Below are positions 1 through 9,083 of a stretch of DNA of 64,000 bases, piece after piece (position 1 is the first letter of the stretch; each line of letters opens with the position of its first letter). The position numbers and the translations under genes are program-made. The stretch lies in contig OY782499.1 in NCBI GenBank assembly GCA_963677815.1, positions 2,542,001 to 2,606,000 of the forward strand. The letters run 5' to 3'. The DNA is from JAEKNW01 sp963677815. Its GTDB lineage: Bacteria > Cloacimonadota > Cloacimonadia > Cloacimonadales > JAFGVF01. The notes beneath the pieces are model-generated. The model was not told the origin of the DNA and searched no databases. It saw nothing but the letters and a program-made list of their open reading frames with translations.

Positions 1-763
1 AATTTTCCTGACTTGGATAGAAAATCTTCTCAAATTTAATGATATGTTTTCCTTCTTTTGTCCTTATATGATAAGCAGGCATAATGGGTAGATTAGCCTT
101 AAGAGCGATTCTAGCAACCCCCATAAAGACAGAGGCATCATGATTCATAAAAGGCATTATTTCCCCAGTTTTACGAGCATCTTGGTCATGAATAAAGAAT
201 ATCATTCTTTTATCTTTTATAGCTTTTAGAATTCCTCTAAGAGCTCTCTTTTGATAAATAACATCTAAACCATATTTAGCTCTAAAATCAACAAAGTATT
301 GGTCAAAAAAAGGGTTTCTTTGTTTTTTAGCAATTGCTGAGAGTTTAATTTTCTTATTTAAGAGATAATATCCTAAAATTTCCCAATTTCCGAAATGTCC
401 GGTTGCGATTAGAACACTTTCTCCTAGTTCGATTGCTTGTTGGAGATTTTCAATACCTTGAATTTCAGTTTCCTCTACTAATTTATCCTTATCTTGCTTA
501 AATATCTCATAAACCATCAAACCATAATGTTGATACATAGCTTTTGTATTAGCGAGGACTTCTTTATGGGATAATTTAGGTAATGCTCTTTTCATTTGCT
601 TAATAACCAAATCTTTACGAATACCAATTCGATACCCGATATTGACAGCTAGAAAATTCATTAAGCTCTTGACTGTCTTGTCATTTAGGACCTTAAACAA
701 CCACAAAAAGAAAGATAAGGCGATTTTTTCCCAAAAGTTTTTTCTTTCCTTACTCTTCTTCAA
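1..763 (-). CDS. Lipid A biosynthesis acyltransferase (LpxL/HtrB family), partial
   Basis: Read directly from the minus strand; the 3' end runs off the window, leaving about 254 codons of an expected ~300. The family transfers a secondary acyl chain from acyl-ACP to a lipid A precursor at the inner membrane. Visible support: a basic N-terminus followed by a hydrophobic helix (about residues 14-24), and the diagnostic HFGNWE motif (H-x4-E catalytic dyad) near residue 127. The region around FIHDQDARKTG (about residue 190) also fits the family. The start is a TTG at 763 that overlaps the end of the upstream glycosyltransferase by 14 nt. It is preceded by AGAGG at a suitable distance and no ATG is usable, so the start is likely but not certain. 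It is the last visible gene of the envelope-lipid cluster. Which acyl position it serves cannot be told. Confidence 0.85.
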   Translation of the reverse strand, partial: MKKSKERKNFWEKIALSFFLWLFKVLNDKTVKSLMNFLAVNIGYRIGIRKDLVIKQMKRALPKLSHKEVLANTKAMYQHYGLMVYEIFKQDKDKLVEETEIQGIENLQQAIELGESVLIATGHFGNWEILGYYLLNKKIKLSAIAKKQRNPFFDQYFVDFRAKYGLDVIYQKRALRGILKAIKDKRMIFFIHDQDARKTGEIMPFMNHDASVFMGVARIALKANLPIMPAYHIRTKEGKHIIKFEKIFYPSQEN

Positions 764-1691
764 GATTACATACCTCTTGAATAGAAATTGAGTTTCCCTT
801 AGTTTGCTTCCTTGTTTGATTTACTATGAGCTCTCCAAGAAGTCCGATTGAAAAGAATTGAATACCAGCTAAAATTAGTAGTATAGAGAGGAAGAGTGCT
901 GGTCTATTGGACAGAGGCATTCCCATAAGATATTTCATAACAGAGAGATAAAGACCTAAGATAGTACCTAAAATAGTTAAGATAGAGCCTATTCCCCCAA
1001 AGAGATAAAGGGGGGAACGGTTGAATTTGGTAATAAGCTTAACAGTTAATAAGTCTAAAAATCCTCTTAAATAACGTTCAAATCCATATTTAGATTTCCC
1101 AAATTCTCTAGCTCGATGATGTACAGGTATCTGACCTACTTTAAAGCCCTTAGCATCTGCTAAGGCAGGCACATATCTATGCATTTCTCCATAAATATCT
1201 AATTCTTTGACTAAACTTTTACTATAAGCCTTAAAACCACAATTATAATCATTTAATTTAAGTTTAAAGGTTCTGGATGTTACCCAGTTAAAAAACTTCG
1301 AAGGTAATCGTTTATTCAAAGGATCACGTCTTTTAACTTTCCAACCTGTAACTAGATCATAACCTTCTTGCATTTTATCTAAGAAATTTTTAATTTCAAT
1401 CGGATTATCTTGTAAATCTGCATCCATAGTGAAAATGATATCCCCTGACACTTTAGAAAAGCCAACATTTAAGGCATAAGCCTTACCAAAATTCTTTCTA
1501 AACTTAATAACTTTAACACCTTTATCTTTAGCAGCAATGTTTTTCATTACTTGGAAAGTATTATCATTACTACCATCATCAACAAAAATAATTTCATATT
1601 CATGACTTTCAACATTTTCAACAATCTCACGATAAAGCTGTTCTAAAGATTCTTCTTCATTAAGAGCTGGAATTACAAAAGATAAGATCAT
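750..1691 (-). CDS. GT2 glycosyltransferase, polyprenyl-phosphate type, with two C-terminal membrane helices
   Basis: A 313-residue family 2 glycosyltransferase of the DPM1/GtrB/ArnC-like type. These move a sugar from a nucleotide-sugar to a polyprenyl phosphate at the cytoplasmic face of the membrane. Visible motifs are VIPALNEEE at residues 6-14, VDDGS at 37-41 (nucleotide binding) and MDADLQDNP at 89-97 (DxD metal site). Two hydrophobic helices follow at about 230-252 and 264-288, the usual membrane-anchored architecture. The start ATG has AGGAG ahead of it. It sits 8 nt downstream of the GGR-like flavoprotein and overlaps the acyltransferase. The sugar and lipid substrates cannot be told from sequence. 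Adjacency to an isoprenoid reductase-like gene suggests, but does not prove, a polyprenyl carrier. Confidence 0.9.
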   Translation of the reverse strand: MILSFVIPALNEEESLEQLYREIVENVESHEYEIIFVDDGSNDNTFQVMKNIAAKDKGVKVIKFRKNFGKAYALNVGFSKVSGDIIFTMDADLQDNPIEIKNFLDKMQEGYDLVTGWKVKRRDPLNKRLPSKFFNWVTSRTFKLKLNDYNCGFKAYSKSLVKELDIYGEMHRYVPALADAKGFKVGQIPVHHRAREFGKSKYGFERYLRGFLDLLTVKLITKFNRSPLYLFGGIGSILTILGTILGLYLSVMKYLMGMPLSNRPALFLSILLILAGIQFFSIGLLGELIVNQTRKQTKGNSISIQEVCNLEEE

Positions 1692-1699
1692 TACTTCTC

Positions 1700-2887
1700 C
1701 TATTTTAAGAAATCAAAAAAAACTTTAGTTGAGAGTTTAGCAAATAGGGCTGGTCTCTTCAAGATTAAAGTTTTAAATATATTTAAGACATTTAGCTGAT
1801 CAAGTGATATATCTCTAAGATAGTCAAAATATTTATCTAATTTATCATTAGAAGCATTAGTAAGCTTCTCTTTGATGATTTGTTCAATACTTTCTTTATT
1901 CTTGTTTTTTGAGTGCCACTTATCTTGATAGGCCATTAATTTCTTATCATTTATTCCTTTATCACTAAAAGATTTAACTATGGTCTGTCCGCAAAGATAT
2001 CCAGCTTCAATAGCAGTATCAATGCCACCTCCGCTAATAGCATTGGTCTGGTAAGCTGAATCGCCAACAAGCATTACTCTATCTTTCACCAAGATAGGGT
2101 TTGTCTTTCTAATTGGAACTCCACCACAGGTAGCTCTTAAGGAGTTTGCTTGAGGGAAATAATCTTTAATATAGGCATCAAGATAATCTTTTGCACTTTT
2201 CTCAGCTTTTGGTGGATTAACTCCTAAACCGACATTAGCAGTTTTATTACCTTTGGGAAATATCCAGATATAGCCTCCTGGAGCATAATTATTATCAAAA
2301 ATAAAAGAACATTCTCCATCGATGAGACTTTCATGATAGAGCAGATATTGGGCACAAGAATCAATATCATTCAAGGTTAATTGTTCAGACATAGAAAACC
2401 ATCTTCCTACTTGAGAATCTATACCATCTGCCCCAACAATTAATTTAGCCTTAATTACTTGGTTTGAATTTCTAATATTCAGATAAAATAGTTCTTCTTT
2501 GTCATCATAATTAATACTTATGACATCATGTTTGAGAAGTAACTCTGCTCCTTGATCAAGAGCTTTTTTTGTTAGAAATTTATCAAACAACTCACGGTTT
2601 AAGATTAGTCCTTGACCTGGACTATTAATAGTAATAATTTCTTTATTGGGAGGAATTATCTTAATCTTTTCTATATGAGAAGCGATTACAGAAGTGGGGA
2701 TTTGTCCAAAATCTTTGAGCACCTTGGTCATAATACCCTCAGCACAACGAACAGGTAAACCAATTTCTCTGTCTCTTTCTAAAATTACTGTCTTCAGTCC
2801 GCCTTTAGCACACTGATAAGCCGTAACTGAACCAGCTGGTCCTCCCCCAATTACAGCAACTTGATAAATTTTATTTGTCTGCGACAT
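1700..2887 (-). CDS. Geranylgeranyl reductase family FAD-dependent oxidoreductase
   Basis: A 395-residue flavoprotein of the geranylgeranyl reductase (GGR) family, within the p-hydroxybenzoate hydroxylase fold. The Rossmann FAD-binding GGGPAGS lies at residues 14-20, RCAEG near 47, GADGID near 152, and the second FAD motif GDSAYQTNAISGGGID near 273. Characterised family members saturate double bonds in isoprenoid chains of archaeal lipids, chlorophyll side chains or menaquinone. The start has AGGAG about 10 nt upstream. It overlaps the end of the preceding ferredoxin gene by 17 nt, so the two are co-translated. The ferredoxin is the obvious candidate electron donor. The real substrate here (quinone tail, polyprenyl phosphate or another isoprenoid) is unknown. 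Confidence 0.88.
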   Translation of the reverse strand: MSQTNKIYQVAVIGGGPAGSVTAYQCAKGGLKTVILERDREIGLPVRCAEGIMTKVLKDFGQIPTSVIASHIEKIKIIPPNKEIITINSPGQGLILNRELFDKFLTKKALDQGAELLLKHDVISINYDDKEELFYLNIRNSNQVIKAKLIVGADGIDSQVGRWFSMSEQLTLNDIDSCAQYLLYHESLIDGECSFIFDNNYAPGGYIWIFPKGNKTANVGLGVNPPKAEKSAKDYLDAYIKDYFPQANSLRATCGGVPIRKTNPILVKDRVMLVGDSAYQTNAISGGGIDTAIEAGYLCGQTIVKSFSDKGINDKKLMAYQDKWHSKNKNKESIEQIIKEKLTNASNDKLDKYFDYLRDISLDQLNVLNIFKTLILKRPALFAKLSTKVFFDFLK

Positions 2888-3053
2888 TTATTATTGCTCC
2901 TAAAGGACATGCAGGAAGGCAAGTAAGACACTTGCTGCACTTAGATTGGTTAATCTCAACGATATTTTCACTTATATCGATGGCAAGGTTAGGACAAATA
3001 GACACACAAGAGCCACATTTGTCACATAAATTATGTTCAATTAAGACTTTCAT
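2871..3053 (-). CDS. 2[4Fe-4S] ferredoxin
   Basis: A 60-residue ferredoxin with two classical CxxCxxCxxxCP cluster motifs: CDKCGSCVSICP near residues 10-21 and CSKCLTCLPACP near 38-49. A longer in-frame reading begins at 3158. The ATG at 3053 is the likely start because it has AGAGAAG upstream and gives the normal compact ferredoxin length. It overlaps the end of the DHH gene by 17 nt and the start of the flavoprotein gene by 17 nt, so it lies inside a tightly coupled operon. The likely role is low-potential electron supply to the GGR-like flavoprotein; that pairing is inference from the overlap and from known GGR/ferredoxin partnerships. Confidence 0.9.
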   Translation of the reverse strand: MKVLIEHNLCDKCGSCVSICPNLAIDISENIVEINQSKCSKCLTCLPACPLGAIINVADK

Positions 3054-4605
3054 TAGCTTCTCTAAAATCAATAACTTTGGCTTGACCACTATTGGAAATC
3101 TGGACAACAAGTTCATAATCAATATTTTCTTTAAGTTTTCCTTTAGAACTTGCATCAAAATTCAGCTTGTGATGTTTCTCATTTAGGTCATAATTCTTAA
3201 CCAAAAAGAGAGGTTCAGGATTATCATGACCAAAAGGTAACATAAACTCAAGTTGTTCAATGACATTATTATCTAATTGGCTTACGTCAATCACGGCATC
3301 AATATCTATTGTTTTGTTCTCGTCAATTGTCTGTTTTTGAAGCTGGAAGTATTCTTTGTATAATTTTAAAAAGTTATCTAAATTTTCTTTTTGCATAGTA
3401 AAGCCACCTGCTCGAACATGACCACCATATTGAATAAGAGTTTCTTCACAATACTTGAAGGCATCAAGAATGCTAAAACCTTGGCTACATCTTCCTTCAC
3501 AGATAATTACACCATCTCTTTCTTTTAGCATAATTACAGGCTCATAAAGGGTGTTAACTAAGAAGGTAGCACATGTACCTAGCAATGGATTAGGCACTCT
3601 ATCATCAGCGTCAAAGTAAACAAGTCCCTTACCTTCATAAGACCCCAATAATTCGGCTATAAGCTCATTAAGAGCAAAGAGATTATGCTCATTTGCTTTC
3701 TTTTCGTTTTGGATTAGAGAGAACTCATCATATTTTTCTCGATCATTGGCAATAATGAAGCTCAAACCATGATGTTTCCCATCTAGGTCTCTACCATTCG
3801 CTATCATTCTATAGGTATAAGTTAAAAAATTCAATTTATCGAAATGATTATCTATAGGATTACAGATTGATTTAAGCATATCAATAGTATTATCTTTCAT
3901 CTCTTGCCAATTATCTAACACATGACGAACTATAATCCAATTCACCTGAGCCATAGGTACTCTGTCTGCTAAAGACCCAACAGCAGTCCAAAAATAATAA
4001 GCAGGTTTAATTTTCTTATCCAGCTTCTTAGCTAATCCTCTAACTAACATTAAAGAAACCCCTACCCCTGCAATCATATCGTAAGGATAAGAGCAGTCTT
4101 GACGTTTTGGATTAACTACAGCACTTGCTAAAGGGATATTCTCCTGGTCGAAGAGATGATGGTCAGTAATAATTACATCAATACCATGAGATTTTATTTC
4201 TTCAACCTTATCTTTTGAAGAAATTCCATTATCAACAGTAATTAATAAATCAGCACTAAGGTCTTTAAGATAAGAGACAAAACTATCTTGAATACCATGA
4301 TGATCTACAAGTCTGTTAGGAATATAATAATAATGATTCTGAAAGCCACAAGATTCAAAGAAATCATAAAGCAGGTAGGTAGCAGTTACACCATCTGGGT
4401 CATCATGACCAAATATCACTATCCGTTCATTACTGTAAAGAGCCTTCAAAATCCTATCAACTGCTACATCTAAATCTTTAAGTAAAAAATCATCTGGTAA
4501 GTCTTCAATAGTTTGTGAATATTGGTCCTTCCCACCTTGACGATTCTTTAAAATCTGATCAATAAAATTTTCCTCATTATCACTATATAACCATTTCAGT
4601 TTCAT
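3037..4605 (-). CDS. DHH-family phosphoesterase, RecJ-like
   Basis: A 522-residue protein of the DHH/DHHA1 superfamily, similar in order and size to the single-strand exonuclease RecJ. Motifs are GHDDPDG at residues 66-72 (motif I, usually DxDG in RecJ), VDNG at 124-127, TDHH at 147-150 (the DHH motif) and a GGHVRAGG segment near residue 396 typical of the DHHA1 domain. These residues bind Mn2+ for phosphodiester cleavage. Motif I carries P where RecJ usually has A, so I leave the gene symbol empty; an oligoribonuclease-like role is possible. AAGGA precedes the ATG. It follows the beta-barrel gene by 13 nt and overlaps the ferredoxin gene. Confidence 0.82.
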   Translation of the reverse strand: MKLKWLYSDNEENFIDQILKNRQGGKDQYSQTIEDLPDDFLLKDLDVAVDRILKALYSNERIVIFGHDDPDGVTATYLLYDFFESCGFQNHYYYIPNRLVDHHGIQDSFVSYLKDLSADLLITVDNGISSKDKVEEIKSHGIDVIITDHHLFDQENIPLASAVVNPKRQDCSYPYDMIAGVGVSLMLVRGLAKKLDKKIKPAYYFWTAVGSLADRVPMAQVNWIIVRHVLDNWQEMKDNTIDMLKSICNPIDNHFDKLNFLTYTYRMIANGRDLDGKHHGLSFIIANDREKYDEFSLIQNEKKANEHNLFALNELIAELLGSYEGKGLVYFDADDRVPNPLLGTCATFLVNTLYEPVIMLKERDGVIICEGRCSQGFSILDAFKYCEETLIQYGGHVRAGGFTMQKENLDNFLKLYKEYFQLQKQTIDENKTIDIDAVIDVSQLDNNVIEQLEFMLPFGHDNPEPLFLVKNYDLNEKHHKLNFDASSKGKLKENIDYELVVQISNSGQAKVIDFREANESLN

Positions 4606-4618
4606 TATGTATCCTTAA

Positions 4619-5851
4619 TTAGTTTAAAGCTTCCTTGATTGGTATTTCTCTAGGTTCTTTTCTTGTATAGACTTTTCGGAAAATATCAAAGCCAGAAACA
4701 CCTATCATGAACATACTTGATCTATCTTCAATACCATGGGTATCAACATCACCTCTTATCATATATTCAAAAGCGAAATCAAGTTTGTCTATTCTAGATT
4801 TAAGTGGAATAGAAAAACCTACAGTCGCTGTTTTTTCATATATCTTTTCGTTATTATAATCAAAAGGTAATTCTCTCAAAGAGAATCCTGTTCTTATTGG
4901 AATTTGTTCATAAAATTCTTTTCTACCTAATTTCGGTTCATAGGCAAAACCAATACCTGTTTTCCAAGAATTATGATAGTCTTGACCTAGGAAAGTGTCC
5001 CATACTTCATAGTTGAAATCACTAGAAATCTTAAAGATTCCAGCCCATTTTTTGGCAAAGCCAAAGCCGATTTTATGTGGTAAATTTATCTCTACATCTT
5101 CTAATTCTTCACTGGAATGAATTGTAAAAAATTCTTTATCTGCATCAATCTGGCGACCATACTCATAGTTGGCCCCTAAAGACCAATTTGATCCTTGTTT
5201 TAAAACACCTAAGCTAAATCCCATATCAGTGAATGAAAGTTTAGATTTATTTTTAGTATTAAAAACTCCATTCCCAGAATCTTGAATAAGTTCTTGTTCA
5301 CGGTGTCCGATGAATACATTGGGACCAAGAGCAAGACTCCATCCATTAGTAAATCTATAGCCGTAGTATGCATCAAGTTTGTAAATATAAGAAGAAAATA
5401 AATTGCTTTCAATTAAATCGATTTCTTCACCATCAATTATATAGGTACTTTCTATTTGGTTTTCAAAATTTCCTGATTTCCAAGAGTTGAATTGAAAGGC
5501 AAATTTATGTTTGTCATAAGGAACTACGATAGAAAAAAATGGAAAATCCACGGCATCATCAGTATAAGAAGAAGATGCATCAGTATTATATTTAACATAG
5601 CCTAACTTAACACCGGTATAAAAGTTAACCGTATTAGCAGTATTGACTAATGCTGGATTTCCAAAACCATGAGCCAAGCGTAATCCATCTCCAATCCCTA
5701 CATCTCCCATTCCTTGACTGTAAATATCATTACCAGAGTATTGGTAAGGTAAGCCTGTAATTGAAAAGATTGAGTTTCCAGCTACTAGATAAGAAGCCTG
5801 CAAGCTAATTATTAATATCAATAGGGTAGAATACCACTTATTTTTATACAT
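4619..5851 (-). CDS. Putative outer-membrane beta-barrel protein (PorV/UPF0164-like)
   Basis: 410 residues with a clear signal peptide (hydrophobic about residues 9-24, ending ASYLVAG). A long region of alternating polar and aromatic residues follows, typical of an outer-membrane barrel. Early segments (GLPYQYSGNDIYSQGMGDVGIG, then GFGNPAL) resemble the start of PorV/UPF0164-type proteins, in which a short conserved plug or turn precedes the strands. No catalytic motif is seen. GGAGA lies just upstream of the ATG. It begins a run of closely spaced genes through DHH phosphoesterase, ferredoxin and flavoprotein. A TTGACA lies upstream at 5903-5908 but without a convincing -10. The transported substrate, if any, is unknown. 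Confidence 0.65.
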   Translation of the reverse strand: MYKNKWYSTLLILIISLQASYLVAGNSIFSITGLPYQYSGNDIYSQGMGDVGIGDGLRLAHGFGNPALVNTANTVNFYTGVKLGYVKYNTDASSSYTDDAVDFPFFSIVVPYDKHKFAFQFNSWKSGNFENQIESTYIIDGEEIDLIESNLFSSYIYKLDAYYGYRFTNGWSLALGPNVFIGHREQELIQDSGNGVFNTKNKSKLSFTDMGFSLGVLKQGSNWSLGANYEYGRQIDADKEFFTIHSSEELEDVEINLPHKIGFGFAKKWAGIFKISSDFNYEVWDTFLGQDYHNSWKTGIGFAYEPKLGRKEFYEQIPIRTGFSLRELPFDYNNEKIYEKTATVGFSIPLKSRIDKLDFAFEYMIRGDVDTHGIEDRSSMFMIGVSGFDIFRKVYTRKEPREIPIKEALN

Positions 5852-5976
5852 TTTTTCTCCATATTAAGTTATTCTATTAAGAAAATAAAATCATTGGTCA
5901 TTTGTCAATAATCTTTTTTTTTATCAGATAAAAGTTGTTATAAATAGAGTCAATAGAATCTAAGTCTTGAGAAAAA

Positions 5977-7002
5977 CTACTGAGCTAAAGAATCAAAATA
6001 TTGTTCAATACGAACTTGTAGTTTTTTCTTTAAAGTTCTCACTATAGCTGACTTTGATTTAGCTATTGCTTCATCTTTATTGATTCCACCAGAACGTGAT
6101 TTTTCATTTAGTGAAACTACAGTTCTTTTGTTAAAATCATTTATACTCAAATCATATTCAAATTTAATAAATTCTTCTTTCCTATCAAGCTGAACTTCTT
6201 GAAATTGATAATTACTAATAATATTCAGAAGCCCATCTGATTCAACAATAGAAAAATTCATTTCATTAATGATTTCTTTGATTGAATTAGCAATTATTCC
6301 CTGGTCATCATTATCAACCTTTATAGAAAAACTAATCTTGGAAGCTATATCCCTTTGCAGAGAGTTTATTTTAGGATATCTGTTTTCTACACCAACAATT
6401 TCATAATCCATTGGAGAGATAATAGCTAATTGATCTAGAAGAATTTGATTTTGATAAGCAAAGATAGAAGCTAATCCCAAATAAGAATAGCGTTGTAAAT
6501 CATCATCAGCAAGCTGATATTTATCCATATAGAATTCTATCATTTGCTCTGTTTCAGTGATTTTCTCATCATAAATATCTGCAGTTCTAGATCTATGGAT
6601 ATAGGCTAGGCAATAAACTTTTCCTAAATTATCAGTAAAAGATTCACCAATTTCTATATTGATTAAATTTTGTTCAGCACTTATAAATACATCTTTAGTA
6701 TTTTCTGCGAACAAGGACACTTGGTCCTCATCAATATTTGATTCTAATTCAGACCATCTTTCAGAATAATGACTGTTAGCCTTAACATCAGTTTTAAATA
6801 TTCTAGCAACACTACCCATAGCGTCAGCTTCAGCAGACCTTCTTGTTGAGCCATAGCCAACTGCGGCTAAGTACATTCCTTCTGGATACTTACTTTTTGG
6901 ATTATCTATCCATTCTGGTTTATCACCTGGTCTTACAGGTTTGTTAGCAGAACATCCTATAAGTAAAATAAATATTATTAGTAAAAAAAATAACTTTCTC
7001 AT
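5977..7002 (-). CDS. LPP20-family-like lipoprotein
   Basis: A 341-residue predicted lipoprotein: the N-terminus ends in LLIGCS, with the lipobox cysteine at residue 17. The following segment reads PEWIDNP, then YPEGMYLAAVGYGSTRRSAEADA. This P-W-x-x-N-P and G-x-G-x-(S/T) pattern with an alanine-rich helix is typical of the LPP20 family first named in Helicobacter. The rest is helical and beta-rich without a catalytic signature. A GAGG ribosome site precedes the ATG. It is the third gene of the LpoB / COG3014-like / LPP20-like series, 8 nt after the COG3014-like gene. An envelope role at the outer membrane is likely; the molecular function is unknown. Confidence 0.75.
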   Translation of the reverse strand: MRKLFFLLIIFILLIGCSANKPVRPGDKPEWIDNPKSKYPEGMYLAAVGYGSTRRSAEADAMGSVARIFKTDVKANSHYSERWSELESNIDEDQVSLFAENTKDVFISAEQNLINIEIGESFTDNLGKVYCLAYIHRSRTADIYDEKITETEQMIEFYMDKYQLADDDLQRYSYLGLASIFAYQNQILLDQLAIISPMDYEIVGVENRYPKINSLQRDIASKISFSIKVDNDDQGIIANSIKEIINEMNFSIVESDGLLNIISNYQFQEVQLDRKEEFIKFEYDLSINDFNKRTVVSLNEKSRSGGINKDEAIAKSKSAIVRTLKKKLQVRIEQYFDSLAQ

Positions 7003-7010
7003 AATCCCTC

Positions 7011-8387
7011 CTATTTCAACAAATATGATTCAATCAGATTTAACTCGTTTTCATTAATTTCGTAGTTTGCTTTTAAATCACTAGCTATTAAAAAACCTGA
7101 TTGATTATAATAATTAACTTTTATATCGTAAGTTCCAGGAGCAATATCAAAATCTCCTACATAGGCATAAGCAGGAAAAACAAGACAAGAACGTAAATCT
7201 GCAGCCTCACTAGCTTCAGTAAGAGCAGCGGTTCCTATTTTAGCTAAGAAACCTCCAAATTCGTTAGTCCTTTTTTCTATTTCCTTTTGTGCAGCAATAG
7301 AAGCTATGCCTTTTATTACTGTTCTTGTTATGGCCCTGACATAAGCCATCCCTTCTTTAACTGCGAATGTTTCTTCAGCAATTCTGCTTACAGATTCTAA
7401 TTTCTCTAGTTGACCTACTTCTGTTCCATTAATCTCAATTCCAATTTTGTGAATTTGGCTCTGCTTTGCTCTCATCTCAGCTACAGCAAATTTAAAATAG
7501 TATCCAGGTTCTATTCCTGGGAATAAGAAATTCTCTCCATTGCTCTCACTACCGTTATCAACAAAAACAGTTATCATGTTTTCTAAAGTGGCAACTCTGT
7601 AAGTTACAGGATATTTTTCTGGAGCTAAACCGGTAAAAGAGATAAAAGACAATTTTGCACTTCCTCTTTTAACTTCACTAAATTCAGAAAGATTTGGTTT
7701 AGAAAAATTATAAATATGGGCTTGAAGTTTGAATGCCTCTTCAAGGTATCTATTATCTATTCTCACATCATCAAATTTATTATCTACTCTATAAAGAAGC
7801 ATACCTAGGAATCTAGCCAAAGCAGAATTATTAAATTGAATACTCTTAACTTTTACTTGAATTTTATTGTCATCTGATTCATTAAGTTCCTGTGCATATT
7901 CTTTATACTTATCTTCAAGTAAGTTTAATTTTGTATTCAGTCTTCTTATTTCTACAAAAGCAGATTCTTCTTGGTCTAAATTAAGATAATTAAGTGCTTT
8001 AAAAATATTTATATAAAGATCTTCATAATCCTCACCTGAGTAAGCAAGAGTATTGTCGTTTAATAGCATGGAAGAAGCTGCCCTAGATACAGATTTAGTA
8101 AAAAGTTCACTAATGGCATCTTCAGCTTTAGTAAGGTGAAAATTACTCTTATTATAATCTTGACCATAATGTAAAATCATCCCCATATAAAGGTGATAAA
8201 GAACCCTATCTTTTTCAGGAAAACATGTATCTTTATTATCTTGAATTATTTGGAGAGAGCCTTGAAAGTTACCATTTTGAATATTAGTTAACAAGCTATC
8301 CTTATACATGTCTCTTGTTCTAAGGTTTGAACAGGATGTTAGTGAAAAAAGGACCAATAAGATAATTATTATTTTTATTTGCTTCAT
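7011..8387 (-). CDS. COG3014-like lipoprotein of the LpoB neighbourhood
   Basis: A 458-residue predicted lipoprotein. An upstream extension to 8498 is possible, but the ATG at 8387 has AAGGAG four bases away. It also yields a proper lipoprotein signal (hydrophobic stretch ending LFSLTSCS), so I chose it. The sequence is a helical, TPR-like first half (ESAFVEIRRLNTKL near 150) and a beta-rich second half with GTYDIKVNYYN near the end. This fits the uncharacterised COG3014 family, which often accompanies LpoB. No catalytic residues are recognisable. It lies 61 nt downstream of the LpoB gene and 8 nt before the LPP20-like gene, so it is presumably co-transcribed. Confidence 0.75.
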   Translation of the reverse strand: MKQIKIIIILLVLFSLTSCSNLRTRDMYKDSLLTNIQNGNFQGSLQIIQDNKDTCFPEKDRVLYHLYMGMILHYGQDYNKSNFHLTKAEDAISELFTKSVSRAASSMLLNDNTLAYSGEDYEDLYINIFKALNYLNLDQEESAFVEIRRLNTKLNLLEDKYKEYAQELNESDDNKIQVKVKSIQFNNSALARFLGMLLYRVDNKFDDVRIDNRYLEEAFKLQAHIYNFSKPNLSEFSEVKRGSAKLSFISFTGLAPEKYPVTYRVATLENMITVFVDNGSESNGENFLFPGIEPGYYFKFAVAEMRAKQSQIHKIGIEINGTEVGQLEKLESVSRIAEETFAVKEGMAYVRAITRTVIKGIASIAAQKEIEKRTNEFGGFLAKIGTAALTEASEAADLRSCLVFPAYAYVGDFDIAPGTYDIKVNYYNQSGFLIASDLKANYEINENELNLIESYLLK

Positions 8388-8448
8388 AAAACTCCTTAAT
8401 AAGATAGCAGAGAAAGAAGTAGGTGACATTAAGCCACCTACAGAGTAA

Positions 8449-9051
8449 TTAAAACTTGTATTTACCTTGAGAAACCACTTTCTTGAGTTTCTTCTCACCT
8501 ATCCAGACAGTTTCATTAGATTCTGTATTAACCAACTGAAGGTTAACTTGATAATAGACGACTCTTTGACCTTCTATTGCATCAATTATTGATTTTATAG
8601 AACCTTGAAGAACGAAATCTGCACCTAACTCTTCAGCTAAGTTTTTAGCAGTTTCTTCAGATGCATATGATTGCTGTTGTAATCTTTCGTCTCTTATTTC
8701 TTGGCGTTCGTCCTTACCAGCAACAAATCTAACCTTACCTGAATTTATCAGTTCTCTTTGCATATCTTTGATAAAAGTAGAAGTCTCGATATGTTCATCT
8801 GTAAGATTTCTAATAGTTCCTACTGTTACTACTGGTTTTTCAGAATTATCTGAAACAAAGTTCATCAACCAGTTCTGCGAAACAACATCCTTAACCATTT
8901 CTTCTGATACTTGACGTGAATCAACATCATTCCATCTTCCACTTAAGTCAATTTGTTCGTCCACTCCTCTTCTAGAAACTTCTCTAGTAGAAGAACAGCC
9001 TACCGCAAGAAGAAGGATTATTAGAATCGATATTACGTAAATTTTCTTCAT
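8449..9051 (-). CDS. lpoB: Penicillin-binding protein activator LpoB
   Basis: A 200-residue lipoprotein. The signal ends LLLAVGCSS, placing the lipidated cysteine at about residue 19. The mature part holds the LpoB domain: SGRWNDVDSRQVSEEMV near 42-58, then VVTVGTIRNLTDEHIET near 74-90, and a late LGADFVLQGSIKSI segment. In enterobacteria LpoB is an outer-membrane lipoprotein that reaches through the periplasm to stimulate the peptidoglycan synthase PBP1b. In other phyla the same family occurs with COG3014 and LPP20 proteins, exactly as here, and its target has not been shown. GGAGGAAATA precedes the ATG. Confidence 0.85.
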   Translation of the reverse strand: MKKIYVISILIILLLAVGCSSTREVSRRGVDEQIDLSGRWNDVDSRQVSEEMVKDVVSQNWLMNFVSDNSEKPVVTVGTIRNLTDEHIETSTFIKDMQRELINSGKVRFVAGKDERQEIRDERLQQQSYASEETAKNLAEELGADFVLQGSIKSIIDAIEGQRVVYYQVNLQLVNTESNETVWIGEKKLKKVVSQGKYKF

Positions 9052-9083
9052 TATTTCCTCCGTTAAGTCTTTTATAAACTATT

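Noticed and set aside
2875..3186. Plus-strand reading frame opposite the ferredoxin gene
   Set aside because: It is the antisense of the two CxxCxxCxxxCP motifs and has no independent support.
5903..5908. TTGACA upstream of the beta-barrel gene
   Set aside because: No acceptable -10 hexamer lies at 16-18 nt, so I do not call a promoter.
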